Source: Bacteroidales bacterium (lineage in GTDB: Bacteria > Bacteroidota > Bacteroidia > Bacteroidales > CAIWKO01). Taken from it: a DNA stretch of 59,011 bases. The stretch covers positions 6,605 to 65,615 of the forward strand of contig JALOBU010000016.1 in assembly GCA_023228145.1 (NCBI GenBank), written 5' to 3'. The position numbers were made by a program, and so were the translations under genes. The notes beneath the pieces were generated by a model that saw nothing but the letters and a program-made list of their open reading frames with translations, searched no databases and was not told the DNA's origin. This document shows positions 28,688 to 37,670 of the stretch, in pieces (the first letter of the stretch is position 1; each line of letters starts with the position of its first letter).

Positions 28688-29851
28688 ATGAAGTTTATAG
28701 AAATTACAGGCCAGCTGCAGATAAAAAATTATCTGGTAAAAACTGTGAAGAATAGCAGGGTAAGCCATGCCCAGCTTTTTTTGGGCAGCGAAGGCTCAGG
28801 GAAACTTGCCCTTGCCATTGCTTATGCACAATTTATTTGTTGTACAAACAAACAATATTTTGAAAATAAGGATGACTTGCAGGGAGATTCATGCGGCATC
28901 TGCCCATCGTGCGTGAAGTTCAAGAAGCTTATTCACCCCGACATTCATTTTTTCTTTCCTGTAACGACAAGTGATGAGGTTAAAAGCAAACCCAAAAGTG
29001 AGAATTACATAAAACAATGGCGTAACTTTCTTATTGACAATGATTATTATGTGTCATTAAATGACTGGTACGATACTATTGATGTTAAAAACAAACAGGG
29101 AATAATTAACGCCGATGATTGTGATGAAATGATAAAAAAGATAAGCCTGAAAGCTTATGAATCGGAATACAAAATTGTTATCATTTGGATGGCCGAAAAG
29201 TTATATCATGCTGCTGCACCTAAAATACTAAAGATATTAGAAGAACCGCCTCAAAAGACTCTTTTTATACTTGTTTCTGAAAAACATGAACAGATACTCA
29301 AAACTATTCTTTCAAGGACCCAGTTAGTGAAGATTCCTCGCTTGAAAGCAAAAGAAATAAGTCAATTTTTGGTTCAAAAATATCAGGCTAACGAAGTGCA
29401 GGCTCGTAAGATAGCTAATATTTCTGATGGGAATATTTTATATGCTAAAACTTTATTTGCGGATGATGAGGAAGAAAAGGATAATATGATTAACCTTAGA
29501 AACTGGTTACGTATTTGTTATCGTTTTAATAAAGAAGATGTTTTAGAACTGAACCATTTTATTGATGATATCTCCAAAATAGGTCGCGAAAAACAAAAAA
29601 GTTTTTTTGCATATGCATTGAAAATTATCCGCAGTTCTTCTCTACAGAACCATGGGAACGAAAAACTCTTAAATCTGCTTGATGAAGAAAAAGAGTTTAT
29701 TGAGAAATTTGCAAAAGTTCTTACCACTGATAAAATACCTTATGTCGCTGAAGAATTTAATAAAGCCATTTACTATATTGAAAGGAATGCAAATCCGAAA
29801 ATCCTTTTTATGAACCTTACTTTTTTGCTCAACCAAATCATGCGGTCATAA
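28688..29851 (+). CDS. holB: DNA polymerase III subunit delta'
   Basis: The 387-residue protein starts with the clamp-loader fold and a degenerate P-loop, GSEGSGKL (33-40), with leucine where a catalytic loop has threonine or serine. This is expected because delta' does not hydrolyse ATP. The zinc module cysteines are C51/C52, C69, C72 and C75 (CGICPSC). The later segments KILEEPPQKTLFILVS and ILSRTQ are strongly diagnostic of HolB/DnaX-type proteins. It belongs to the replisome clamp loader. It is followed after 51 bp by ricT, a pairing also known from Firmicutes. Confidence 0.92.
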   Translation: MKFIEITGQLQIKNYLVKTVKNSRVSHAQLFLGSEGSGKLALAIAYAQFICCTNKQYFENKDDLQGDSCGICPSCVKFKKLIHPDIHFFFPVTTSDEVKSKPKSENYIKQWRNFLIDNDYYVSLNDWYDTIDVKNKQGIINADDCDEMIKKISLKAYESEYKIVIIWMAEKLYHAAAPKILKILEEPPQKTLFILVSEKHEQILKTILSRTQLVKIPRLKAKEISQFLVQKYQANEVQARKIANISDGNILYAKTLFADDEEEKDNMINLRNWLRICYRFNKEDVLELNHFIDDISKIGREKQKSFFAYALKIIRSSSLQNHGNEKLLNLLDEEKEFIEKFAKVLTTDKIPYVAEEFNKAIYYIERNANPKILFMNLTFLLNQIMRS

Positions 29852-29876
29852 TATAAGCTGATTTTCATATTTTATG

Positions 29877-29884
29877 TAACTTTG
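29877..29884 (+). promoter_or_regulatory. Candidate -7 element before ricT (TAACTTTG)
   Basis: TAACTTTG fits TAnnTTTG, 18 bp before the ATG at 29903. No TTTG is found at 19-21 bp upstream. It may start an internal transcript for ricT-gldH-penicillin-binding protein. Confidence 0.4.
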
Positions 29885-29902
29885 CAGTAAGAGAAATATT
29901 TT

Positions 29903-30994
29903 ATGAGTAAAGAAAAAAATGATTTTCTGACCCGGGGTTGCAGTTCGAAACCCAAAACACATCAGAAAAATGATAAATTATATAATCCTTCATGTTGTAA
30001 ACGCAATGCTTATGATTGGCTTTCTAATATTCATCCGCCAAAAGTTTATAAAGCATTTCCTTATGTTGAAGTTCGTTTTAAAAACAGCCGCAAAGATTTT
30101 TTTATAAACTCGGATAATATTGATATTGAATTAGGTGATATTGTTGCCGTTGAGTCATCTCCTGGTCATGATATAGGAATTATAACCTTGATGGGGGAAG
30201 CTGTACGCTTACAAATGAAAAAAAAGCATTTCAAACCAGAAACCCGTGAAATAAAAAAGATTTATAGGAGGGCAAGGCCATCTGATATTGAGAAATGGAT
30301 TTCCGTTGTCGTTCCGGAAGATGAAATACTTTTTAAAACTAAAAAAATAACTGCCGACCTTGAACTGGTAATGAAAGTAAATGATGTGGAATTTCAGGGC
30401 GATGGCACAAAGGCTACTTTTTATTATACTGCTGAAGACCGTGTTGATTTCAGGGAGTTGATAAAAGTACTGGCGGAAAAATTCAGTGTTCGCGTTGAGA
30501 TGAGGCAAATTGGAGTGAGGCAGGAGGCGAGCAGCCTTGGTGGTATCGGAACATGTGGCAGGGAGCTTTGTTGTTCCAGTTGGATGTTTGATTTCAAATC
30601 AGTATCTACAAACACGGCAAGGGTACAGCAACTTACCATAAATCCGCAGAAACTTGCCGGACAATGCTCCAAACTGAAGTGCTGCCTGAATTACGAGTAT
30701 GAATGTTATCTTGACATGCTAAAAGATTTTCCAAATACTGACATCCTTTTAAAAACTAAAAAAGGAATTGCCAATTGTCATAAGATTGATGTGATGAAAA
30801 AAATAATGTGGTTTTCCTACACAGATGATATGGCAAATATTTTAGCAATACCTGTGGAAAAAGTCAAAAACATTATATATGAGAATAAAAAGGGTATTCT
30901 TCCTGATAAATTGGAAGACTTTGCTCAGAAAAAGGAAAAGAAAATTGAATTTGAACATTTCGAAGAAGATTTATCAAGATATGCCGATGAATAA
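29903..30994 (+). CDS. ricT: RicT/YaaT family regulatory protein (PSP1 domain)
   Basis: The 363-residue protein has the PSP1 C-terminal domain (about 85-180) and the conserved cysteine pattern GTCGRELCC and QCSKLKCCLNYE of RicT/YaaT. In Bacillus, RicT forms an Fe-S-containing complex with RicA and RicF that influences mRNA maturation by RNase Y. In Bacteroidota its role is less clear. The RicA and RicF partners are not in this window. Its stop overlaps the gldH start, so the two are coupled. The N-terminal 35 residues are an extension rich in charged residues. Confidence 0.9.
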   Translation: MSKEKNDFLTRGCSSKPKTHQKNDKLYNPSCCKRNAYDWLSNIHPPKVYKAFPYVEVRFKNSRKDFFINSDNIDIELGDIVAVESSPGHDIGIITLMGEAVRLQMKKKHFKPETREIKKIYRRARPSDIEKWISVVVPEDEILFKTKKITADLELVMKVNDVEFQGDGTKATFYYTAEDRVDFRELIKVLAEKFSVRVEMRQIGVRQEASSLGGIGTCGRELCCSSWMFDFKSVSTNTARVQQLTINPQKLAGQCSKLKCCLNYEYECYLDMLKDFPNTDILLKTKKGIANCHKIDVMKKIMWFSYTDDMANILAIPVEKVKNIIYENKKGILPDKLEDFAQKKEKKIEFEHFEEDLSRYADE

Positions 30995-31475
30995 AATAAA
31001 AATTACAAGATTTTTTTTTGGGTATCTTATTATAATGTTTTTTTTAAATGCTTGTAATACAGGAGTTGTTATTGATAAGTTTAAAAAGATTGAAAATGGT
31101 ACCTGGAGATCTTCAGATATAGTAAGATTTTCAGTGCCTGTGGAAGACACGCTGCAAATGTATGATTTCTATATCAACATTCGAAATACAAACGATTATG
31201 CTTTTTCAAACCTGTATGTTTTTATGAAGACTTTTTATCCGGATGGAAAGATATCTGCCGATACTTTGGAATTTTTTCTTGCCGACCCACAGGGTAAATG
31301 GCTTGGCAGTGGTTCAGGTAAATTGATTGACAACCGCATATTGTTTTCAAAAAATATAAGATTTCCTTTGGCGGGAATTTATTCTTTTGAGTTTGAACAA
31401 GCCATGCGAGAAGAAGAATTGAAAGGTATTGAAAATTTTGGTATCAGGATTGAAAAATCTCAAAAAGAAAATTAA
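30981..31475 (+). CDS. gldH: Gliding motility lipoprotein GldH
   Basis: The protein has 164 residues from ATG 30981. An ATG at 30987 gives the same protein two residues shorter. A short hydrophobic leader ends FFLNAC, a good lipobox, with the following GVVIDKFKKIENGTW typical of GldH. Length and the ending IRIEKSQKEN fit the family. GldH is an outer-membrane-associated lipoprotein needed for gliding in Flavobacterium and widely linked to the type IX secretion machinery. The start lies inside the end of ricT, and the stop is 1 bp before the penicillin-binding protein start. Confidence 0.85.
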   Translation: MPMNKIKITRFFFGYLIIMFFLNACNTGVVIDKFKKIENGTWRSSDIVRFSVPVEDTLQMYDFYINIRNTNDYAFSNLYVFMKTFYPDGKISADTLEFFLADPQGKWLGSGSGKLIDNRILFSKNIRFPLAGIYSFEFEQAMREEELKGIENFGIRIEKSQKEN

Positions 31476-31476
31476 A

Positions 31477-33822
31477 ATGCCCGGGAAATCTACAAAAAAC
31501 GAGAGCAAAAAGTATATCAAATTTCTGTGGATAATTTATGCCTCTTTTTTTGGATTGATTGTTTTATTATTTACGACAATATCTTTAGGACTTTTGGGCT
31601 TTATGCCAACATTTGAAGAATTGGAGAACCCACGAAGCAATCTGGCTTCTGAGATATATTCCTCCGACCAGGCCCTACTTGGAAAATATTATATTGAAAA
31701 CCGTTCCAATATCCATTTCGAAGATTTATCACCCAATATTATTAACGCTCTTATTGCTACAGAAGATGCCCGGTTTACAGAACATGCAGGAGTCGATATT
31801 CGTAGTGTATTCAGAGTGGTTTTTAAGACAATCATTGGACGCAAATCCACTTCGGGAGGTGGCAGTACGATAACACAGCAGCTTGCCAAAAATCTTTTCC
31901 CACGTGATGACAATCAGGGAAAAATAAAAATGTTTATTACAAAATTTAAAGAATGGATAACTGCAATAAAACTGGAACATAATTATACTAAGGAAGAAAT
32001 TATTGCTATGTACTTAAATACTGTTGATTTTGGTAACCAATCTTATGGAATAAAATCCGCAGCACGTACCTATTTTAATAAAACCACCGATTCTCTTAAC
32101 ATTCAGGAAGCGGCTCTTCTTATTGGAGTGTTAAAGGCTCCAACGAAATACAGCCCAACCCGGAACCCCGAAAATGCAAAAAAAAGACGCGAAGTGGTAT
32201 TAAAACAAATGGAAAATTATGGATTTATTACGTCTCAGCAATATGACTCCTTAAGGCAATTGCCTATTGATATGTCAAAATTCAGAATACAGGACCATAA
32301 TGTTGGCATGGCAACTTATTTCAGAGAATATCTTAAAACATTGCTAACAAAGAAAAAGCCCGTAGAAAGCGATTATGCTGACCTTAAAAGATATAAAGAA
32401 GAACTTGACCAATGGGAAAACAATCCTATATACGGATGGTGCAATAAAAAGCTTAAAGCAGATGGTACACCTTATAATATTTTTAAAGACGGATTAAAAA
32501 TTTACACCACAATAAATTCTAAAATGCAGCGATATGCCGAGGAGGCCATAAAAGAACATCTCGGGAATGAGCTCCAGAGCGAGTTCTATCGCCATTGGAA
32601 AGGTGTAAAAAGGGCACCTTATGACTGGAGGCTCAGTGATGCTCAAATCGAAAAATTAATCATGCAAGGTGTGTATCGTTCTGAACGCTATCAGGGTTTA
32701 AAAAAAGAAAATTATTCCGAAGAAGAAATTATCAAGATTTTTAACACTCCTGCGCACATGAGAGTATTTGTTTGGGGCGGAGAAAAAGATACGGTAATGA
32801 CACCTCTTGATTCAGTAAAATATTATAAATGGTTTTTGCTGGCAGGACTAATGTCAATGGAACCTCAAACAGGTTATGTGAGAGCTTACGTGGGTGGAAT
32901 AAACAGCAAATATTTCCAGTATGACCATGTATGCCTGGCAAAACGACAGGTAGGCTCCACCTTTAAACCTTTTGTTTATACTGTCGCCATGCAGGAAGGG
33001 GAGTTTTCTCCTTGCACAAAAGTGCCCAATGTGCCTATTACTTTTGAGTTGCCCAATGGCGATAAATGGGAGCCAAAAAATTCAAGTGATTACAAGGAAG
33101 GAGAGATGATAGCTCTTAAAGAAGCTTTGGCAAATTCTGTGAACTGGATATCTGCTTTTCTGATTAAACGGTATTCTCCCGGCCCTGTAATTAAAGTTGC
33201 CAGAAAAATGGGAATTAAGAGCGATATTCCTGAAGTTTATGCAATATGCTTAGGAACTCCCGACCTTACACTGTATGAAATGGTGGGTGCTGTAAATACC
33301 TATGCTAATGAAGGAGTTTATATTGAACCGATTTTTGTTACACGTATCGAAGATAAATACGGTAACACTCTGGATAATTTTATTTCCAAAACTCAGGAAG
33401 CTATGAGCGAAGAAACAGCGTATCTTATGATAAATTTGCTGCAAGGGGTAGTGGAAAGCGGTACAGGTTCACGATTAAGGGGGCGATATCAACTTACTAA
33501 TCAAATAGCCGGAAAAACTGGAACGACAGATAATAATTCTGACGGGTGGTTTATGGGTATTGTTCCAAATCTTACTACTGGAGTTTGGGTGGGATGTGAA
33601 GACCGCAGTGTGCATTTTCGCAGCACAGCCTTAGGTCAGGGAGCGAATATGTCCCTGCCAATTTGGGCTCTTTATATGAAAAAAGTGTATGCTGATAAAA
33701 CCTTAAATGTTAAAACTGATGACCGTTTTAGCAAACCGTCAATAAAATTAAGCGTGGAAATTGATTGCGGTAAATATTATCAAAGTAATACTCCGCTTAA
33801 TTTCGATAATAAAAACTTCTAA
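31477..33822 (+). CDS. Class A penicillin-binding protein (PBP1A-like)
   Basis: The 781-residue protein starts at ATG 31477. A longer in-frame start within gldH is not needed. One membrane anchor (about 18-40) precedes a glycosyltransferase 51 domain with ATEDARF (E96) and GGSTITQQLAKN. The transpeptidase domain has S494-T-F-K497, then the SVN motif and K680-T-G-T683. It polymerises and cross-links peptidoglycan at the outer face of the inner membrane. It closes the ricT-gldH-PBP unit; a perfect 8-bp hairpin lies about 22 bp past the stop. Confidence 0.96.
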   Translation: MPGKSTKNESKKYIKFLWIIYASFFGLIVLLFTTISLGLLGFMPTFEELENPRSNLASEIYSSDQALLGKYYIENRSNIHFEDLSPNIINALIATEDARFTEHAGVDIRSVFRVVFKTIIGRKSTSGGGSTITQQLAKNLFPRDDNQGKIKMFITKFKEWITAIKLEHNYTKEEIIAMYLNTVDFGNQSYGIKSAARTYFNKTTDSLNIQEAALLIGVLKAPTKYSPTRNPENAKKRREVVLKQMENYGFITSQQYDSLRQLPIDMSKFRIQDHNVGMATYFREYLKTLLTKKKPVESDYADLKRYKEELDQWENNPIYGWCNKKLKADGTPYNIFKDGLKIYTTINSKMQRYAEEAIKEHLGNELQSEFYRHWKGVKRAPYDWRLSDAQIEKLIMQGVYRSERYQGLKKENYSEEEIIKIFNTPAHMRVFVWGGEKDTVMTPLDSVKYYKWFLLAGLMSMEPQTGYVRAYVGGINSKYFQYDHVCLAKRQVGSTFKPFVYTVAMQEGEFSPCTKVPNVPITFELPNGDKWEPKNSSDYKEGEMIALKEALANSVNWISAFLIKRYSPGPVIKVARKMGIKSDIPEVYAICLGTPDLTLYEMVGAVNTYANEGVYIEPIFVTRIEDKYGNTLDNFISKTQEAMSEETAYLMINLLQGVVESGTGSRLRGRYQLTNQIAGKTGTTDNNSDGWFMGIVPNLTTGVWVGCEDRSVHFRSTALGQGANMSLPIWALYMKKVYADKTLNVKTDDRFSKPSIKLSVEIDCGKYYQSNTPLNFDNKNF

Positions 33823-33844
33823 GTTTTTTTCAACACTTTAATAT

Positions 33845-33865
33845 ATTTTGTTAATAAAACAAAAT
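33845..33865 (+). terminator. Hairpin downstream of the penicillin-binding protein gene
   Basis: ATTTTGTT (33845-33852) and AACAAAAT (33858-33865) form a perfect 8-bp AT-rich stem around a 5-base loop, followed by GTTATTTTAT. It is a candidate terminator for the holB-to-PBP transcript. Confidence 0.45.
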
Positions 33866-34023
33866 GTTATTTTATCCCAAGATACGCAATAGGAAACGTA
33901 GTGAACTATTGAGTAGCGCGCAGGATTGTGCCCTGAATCTGGGTGGCTCCGACTTAGTAAATGCTCCTGACAATTTTTATATAAAGTCTATTAAGTAATG
34001 GTATAAGGTAATAAGAAAAATTC
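33866..34023. other. Intergenic segment of unexplained, less AT-rich sequence
   Basis: Between two convergent genes lies a stretch (about 33880-33965) that is visibly richer in G and C than the flanking intergenic sequence. It contains GTAGCGCGCAGG and a short direct/inverted structure around CCCTGAATCTGGG. A 44-codon ORF starts at ATG 33864 and ends at 33998 but has no ribosome binding site. I cannot name a function. Confidence 0.4.
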
Positions 34024-34042
34024 AGTAAAAAGCACTTTTACT
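34024..34042 (-). terminator. Hairpin at the end of the radical SAM gene
   Basis: AGTAAAA (34024-34030) and TTTTACT (34036-34042) form a perfect 7-bp stem with a 5-base loop. It overlaps the TAA stop of the radical SAM gene. On the minus strand a T-rich tail (GAATTTTTCTTATT) follows. It may also stop transcripts arriving from the other side. Confidence 0.55.
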
Positions 34043-35534
34043 TGTTATTTCTTTTACGTAAACCGTATATTGTTCTGAAGTGATACCCATAAATGGATAA
34101 TGTAATTGCGTCAACTAAAGATGAAGGCCGCCTGAATAATGTCCAGAACATGAATTTCCAGAAATCTCTGCGTCCCTTGTTGATAATGCCAATAATCAAC
34201 ACAGATTTTATAAAAGCTATTAACGAATGAAAATCAAATTTCACAGGGTTAACAACGACAGGTTTATAATTGAGCAAAAGTTTCCTTATCCTTTTGTAAT
34301 AAGGCTTTGTGTTGTATATATTCCGGATTATTCTTTTGTATCCTGCAATCAGTTCCTGATAATTCATCCGCGGAATGAAGTTCATAGACATATCGGTATT
34401 ATTGCCCGAAGAGTTTTCTTTCGTTAACCTTTTTTCTCTTATCATACGTTTGTAAAGTTGTGTGTTCTTTGGGGCACTCAGCAATCCGACCATGGCAGTA
34501 ACTATTCCGCTTTGCTGAATAAAATCGATCTGGCGTCTGAAAACCGAAGGAGAATCGCTGTCAAACCCGACAATAAACCCGCCGGAAACCTGCATACCAG
34601 ACTGCTGTATCTTTTTTACGCTTTGCAAAAGATCACGGTCATTGTTCTGTACTTTATTGCATTCGTGAAGGGATTTTGTTTCCGGTGTTTCAATGCCGAT
34701 AAATACTGAATTAAAACCTGTTTCAGCCATTAATTTAAGCAATTCATCGTCATCAGCAAGGTTAATTGAAGCCTCTGTATTGAAAGTAAAAGGGTTGTTG
34801 CGCTCAAGCAGCCATTCTTTCATCGCAGGCAGCAATTCATTTTTAATGACTTTTTTATTTCCAATAAAATTATCGTCTACAACAAATATATTTCCTCGCC
34901 AGTTCAGTTCGTATAATTTTTCCATCTCACCCAGTATCTGTTTTGTCGTTTTCATTCGCACCTTATGCCCAAGCAAAGAAGTAATTTCGCAAAATTCACA
35001 AGCAAATGGACACCCCCTGGTAACCTGTATGCTCATAGAGGCATAGTGACCTTTTTTTAATAACTGGAAGTCAGGGATGGGTGTTGAGGTGAGTTCTGCG
35101 AACTCGCTGGTTTTATAAATTCTTTTCGGCTGCCCGTTATTTAAGTCATTCAGAAAAAGTGGCAAGGTTATTTCAGCTTCATTGAGAATCAGATGGTCAA
35201 TCTGCGGGTAGTTCTGATAATCCTGAGTAAACAAAGGGCCACCTGCAATGATTTTTACGCCATACTTCATACACTCACTGATAATAAAGTCCACCGACTC
35301 TTTTTGTATACCCATAGCGCTAATCATCACATAATCGGCCCAGAGAATATCCTTTGCACTCAGATGACCTATATTCAAATCGACCAGTTTTTTTTGCCAG
35401 TTAGCCGGAAGCATGGCTGATACGGTAATTAATCCAAGTGGGGGCAAGGCCGCTTTTTTTGAGATAAAACGCAATGCATGCCTGAAGCTCCAGAAAGAAT
35501 CGGGGTAAAGGGGGTGAACTAATAATACTTTCAT
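34038..35534 (-). CDS. B12-binding-domain radical SAM protein
   Basis: The 498-residue protein has an N-terminal cobalamin-binding-like Rossmann domain (about 1-135, starting MKVLLVHPLYPDSFWSF). The radical SAM domain has C175-x3-C179-x2-C182 (GCPFACEFC), the 4Fe-4S cluster site. The C-terminal region (about 370-498) matches the DUF4070-type extension of uncharacterised members. Relatives carry out difficult methylations or ring reactions on lipids or cofactors, such as hopanoid methylation, but many substrates are unknown. It stands alone with a long empty region upstream, on the minus strand. I cannot assign a substrate. Confidence 0.85.
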   Translation of the reverse strand: MKVLLVHPLYPDSFWSFRHALRFISKKAALPPLGLITVSAMLPANWQKKLVDLNIGHLSAKDILWADYVMISAMGIQKESVDFIISECMKYGVKIIAGGPLFTQDYQNYPQIDHLILNEAEITLPLFLNDLNNGQPKRIYKTSEFAELTSTPIPDFQLLKKGHYASMSIQVTRGCPFACEFCEITSLLGHKVRMKTTKQILGEMEKLYELNWRGNIFVVDDNFIGNKKVIKNELLPAMKEWLLERNNPFTFNTEASINLADDDELLKLMAETGFNSVFIGIETPETKSLHECNKVQNNDRDLLQSVKKIQQSGMQVSGGFIVGFDSDSPSVFRRQIDFIQQSGIVTAMVGLLSAPKNTQLYKRMIREKRLTKENSSGNNTDMSMNFIPRMNYQELIAGYKRIIRNIYNTKPYYKRIRKLLLNYKPVVVNPVKFDFHSLIAFIKSVLIIGIINKGRRDFWKFMFWTLFRRPSSLVDAITLSIYGYHFRTIYGLRKRNNK

Positions 35535-36034
35535 TGTTTAAAAATTGTTTTTAATAACTGTTTCTGAAATTACCTGCCGACACTTTATTTGTTAAAAAGT
35601 ACATGGATGCCTGTGATGAAATGGCAAATGGTTTTCGGTTTTTTTTTACAGAGGATAAAATGAATGAGGGTTATATTATCACAGAACTTTTATGCAAAGA
35701 AAGTTAAATTTTTGTTATAAAATGTAATAATCTCCCGGAAAAGAATAGTACAATTCACGAATTTTCTAGTGTGACGACCTTTAAAGAGGTATATTTGATT
35801 TTTATGGGGCTTGCCCCCGCAATTTTATAATAGCTTGATGTGCTTAAGTAAAGGATATTTATTTTTTTTAACCAGAAAACTGTCAATTGTTAAGGAGCGC
35901 AGGGTACGCTTTTTGTGTCCAGGAACAGGTTTTGTGGATTATTCAAATGTCGCGGTAAAGGTTTGATATAAAGCAGGTAATAAGTTAAAAATCAAAAGGT
36001 TTTGTGCTGTATAAAAGGTTTTATGATTTTACTG
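35535..36034. other. 500-bp region without a recognised gene
   Basis: No ORF with family features lies between the radical SAM gene and the methyltransferase remnant. The only short frame (34 codons from ATG 35603) lacks a ribosome binding site. A TATATTTG promoter-like element at 35790-35797 on the plus strand is followed by the small hairpin GGGGCTTGCCCC (35806-35817). The radical SAM promoter should lie here on the minus strand but is not obvious. The stretch may be decayed coding sequence. Confidence 0.5.
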
Positions 36035-36453
36035 TTAATGTTTTTTGAATACAATAAAAATAATTGTCATTCCATTAAAAAATAGTTTCTCAGATTTAAG
36101 GATGTTAAAATTCTGTCTGCTTATTAATTGCTCAACATCAGCAGTCTAAACATATTCAGATTTAAAGGGAAGATATTAAATAGTTTCATAAAGCGAAATG
36201 TAGTAAATTCTAGCCTGGTATTAAAATTCATTTTGTCTTTGAAACAGGCAGTTTCAGAAATAAATAAGCTTCCAGGTTTCAAAAATTCATATCTCAATCC
36301 ATTGAAGACCTTCACGCAGCGTGCCCAAAGCATACCGGCGACTGGTTTTTTACCGGTAATTATCCCACACCCGGTGGTAATATAGTTGTAAGCTGTGCTT
36401 TTATAAATTATATTGAAAAATGAAATGAGCGGAGCTACCAGCCTGTTATGCAA
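36035..36453 (-). pseudogene. Decayed SAM-dependent methyltransferase (C-terminal part, frameshifted)
   Basis: A 109-codon minus-strand frame starting at 36453 carries LRYEFLKPGSLFISETACFKD, cited here only as the pattern LKPGxLFIS followed by MNFNTRL. This pattern is typical of the last third of class I methyltransferases. That frame ends at TAA 36124-36126. In another frame the sequence resumes without a break as ADVEQLISRQNFNILKSEKL and ends FIVFKKH at a stop at 36035-36037. This is the usual C-terminal helix and strand of such enzymes. The N-terminal SAM-binding motif is not recognisable, so the gene is truncated and frameshifted. It lies directly downstream of the M20 gene. Confidence 0.7.
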
Positions 36454-36458
36454 AAGAG

Positions 36459-37658
36459 TTATTCCTTGGCCCCAAGTTCATTTATTGCAATCCATGCCAT
36501 AAGCCCCATTCCAGTTTCCAGTGATTTTTCATCCACACTGAATGCCGACGTGTGAATATTGTAAATTTCTTTTTTCTTAGGTTCTTTAATACCAAGGCGG
36601 TAAAAACAGGAAGGAATAGTGTGTGAAAAATAGGCAAAGTCTTCAGCTGTCATTCTTAAATCAATTTCTTCTACATTTTTTTTCCCTAAATAATTTTCGG
36701 CATAATGTTCTACGCGGTGTGTGAGCCTTTCATCGTTAAAAAGAAAAGGATAACCTTCGTCAATAAATACATTTGCGCCGGCGCCGAAAGCAGCAGCAGT
36801 ATTCGTTGCTATTTGTGTGATGTTTTCATGCGCTTTCTGCCTCCATGCTTCATCAACAGTCCGCAGCGTACCTTCGATAAACACTTCATCAGGTATTATG
36901 TTGGTTTTGCCGTTGCCGAAAATGCGGCCGAAAGATAAAACTGTCGGTATTGTTGGCGTTGCCATGCGGCTTACAATATCTTGAAGGTTAATAATAATAT
37001 GAGAAGCTACAACCACTGGATCAATATTCATTTCTGGAGTAGCTGAATGACCTCCTTTGCCTTTCACGGTGATATAAATTTCATCAGTAGATGCCATGGA
37101 TTTTCCATATTTTAGCCCGATTTTTCCTGTGTTGATGGAAGGATGCACATGCTGTCCAATCATACAATCAACTTTCGGGTTTTTTAATACACCTTCTTTT
37201 ATCATAACAATAGCTCCTCCGGGATATTTTTCTTCTGAAGGTTGGAAAATGATTTTTATATTTCCGCCAAAATGATTTTTTATGTTGTTAAGAATTTTTG
37301 CACAGCCTATTAGGGATGCCATATGGATGTCATGGCCGCAGGCATGCATAATCCCTTCATGTCTCGAACTGAAGTCCAGGTTGTTTTTTTCGTTGATTTG
37401 CAGAGCATCCATATCAGCCCTTAATCCTACGGTTTTATTTCCAGGTTTTTTACCTTTGATAAGTGCAACAATTCCTGTTTTGGCGATGCCTCGTTTGTAA
37501 GATATTTTTTCTTTATCCAATGCTTCACAAATTATGTCCCCGGTTTTAAATTCTTCAAAAGCAAGTTCAGGGTATGCGTGTAATTGCCTACGGATATTTA
37601 TAATTTCGTTAAGATATTTTTTTGAGTATTGCTGTATTTCTTTTTTTAATTGATTCAT
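36459..37658 (-). CDS. M20 family amidohydrolase (N-acyl amino acid/hippurate hydrolase-like)
   Basis: The 399-residue protein has the M20D pattern: LHAYPELAFEE near the start, ADMDALQ, then the metal-binding H105-A-C107-G-H109-D-I-H112. Further ligands are the glutamates in PSEEKYPGG and the histidine in GQHVHPS. The dimerisation domain (about 180-290) is followed by the late TAEDFAYF segment. Relatives remove N-acyl groups from amino acids or split hippurate and indole-3-acetyl conjugates. The natural substrate is not determined. It follows the 1104-residue envelope gene by 12 bp and is probably co-transcribed. Confidence 0.92.
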   Translation of the reverse strand: MNQLKKEIQQYSKKYLNEIINIRRQLHAYPELAFEEFKTGDIICEALDKEKISYKRGIAKTGIVALIKGKKPGNKTVGLRADMDALQINEKNNLDFSSRHEGIMHACGHDIHMASLIGCAKILNNIKNHFGGNIKIIFQPSEEKYPGGAIVMIKEGVLKNPKVDCMIGQHVHPSINTGKIGLKYGKSMASTDEIYITVKGKGGHSATPEMNIDPVVVASHIIINLQDIVSRMATPTIPTVLSFGRIFGNGKTNIIPDEVFIEGTLRTVDEAWRQKAHENITQIATNTAAAFGAGANVFIDEGYPFLFNDERLTHRVEHYAENYLGKKNVEEIDLRMTAEDFAYFSHTIPSCFYRLGIKEPKKKEIYNIHTSAFSVDEKSLETGMGLMAWIAINELGAKE

Positions 37659-37670
37659 GCTATCACGATT

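Noticed and set aside
30879..30980. Longer start for gldH inside ricT
   Set aside because: It would place a basic extension before a clean lipoprotein signal; the ATG at 30981/30987 fits the lipobox spacing.
33864..33998. 44-codon ORF between convergent genes
   Set aside because: Its start lies inside a hairpin and it has no ribosome binding site or recognised family; kept only as part of an unexplained segment.
35603..35707. 34-codon ORF upstream of the radical SAM gene
   Set aside because: No ribosome site, no family resemblance, and it is antiparallel to the neighbouring gene's expected promoter region.
35806..35817. GGGGCTTGCCCC hairpin after a TATATTTG element
   Set aside because: It is a short 4-bp stem with no gene in phase; too weak to call a regulatory RNA.
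36128..36385. Plus-strand 85-codon frame
   Set aside because: It is antisense to the methyltransferase remnant, whose minus-strand motifs are convincing.
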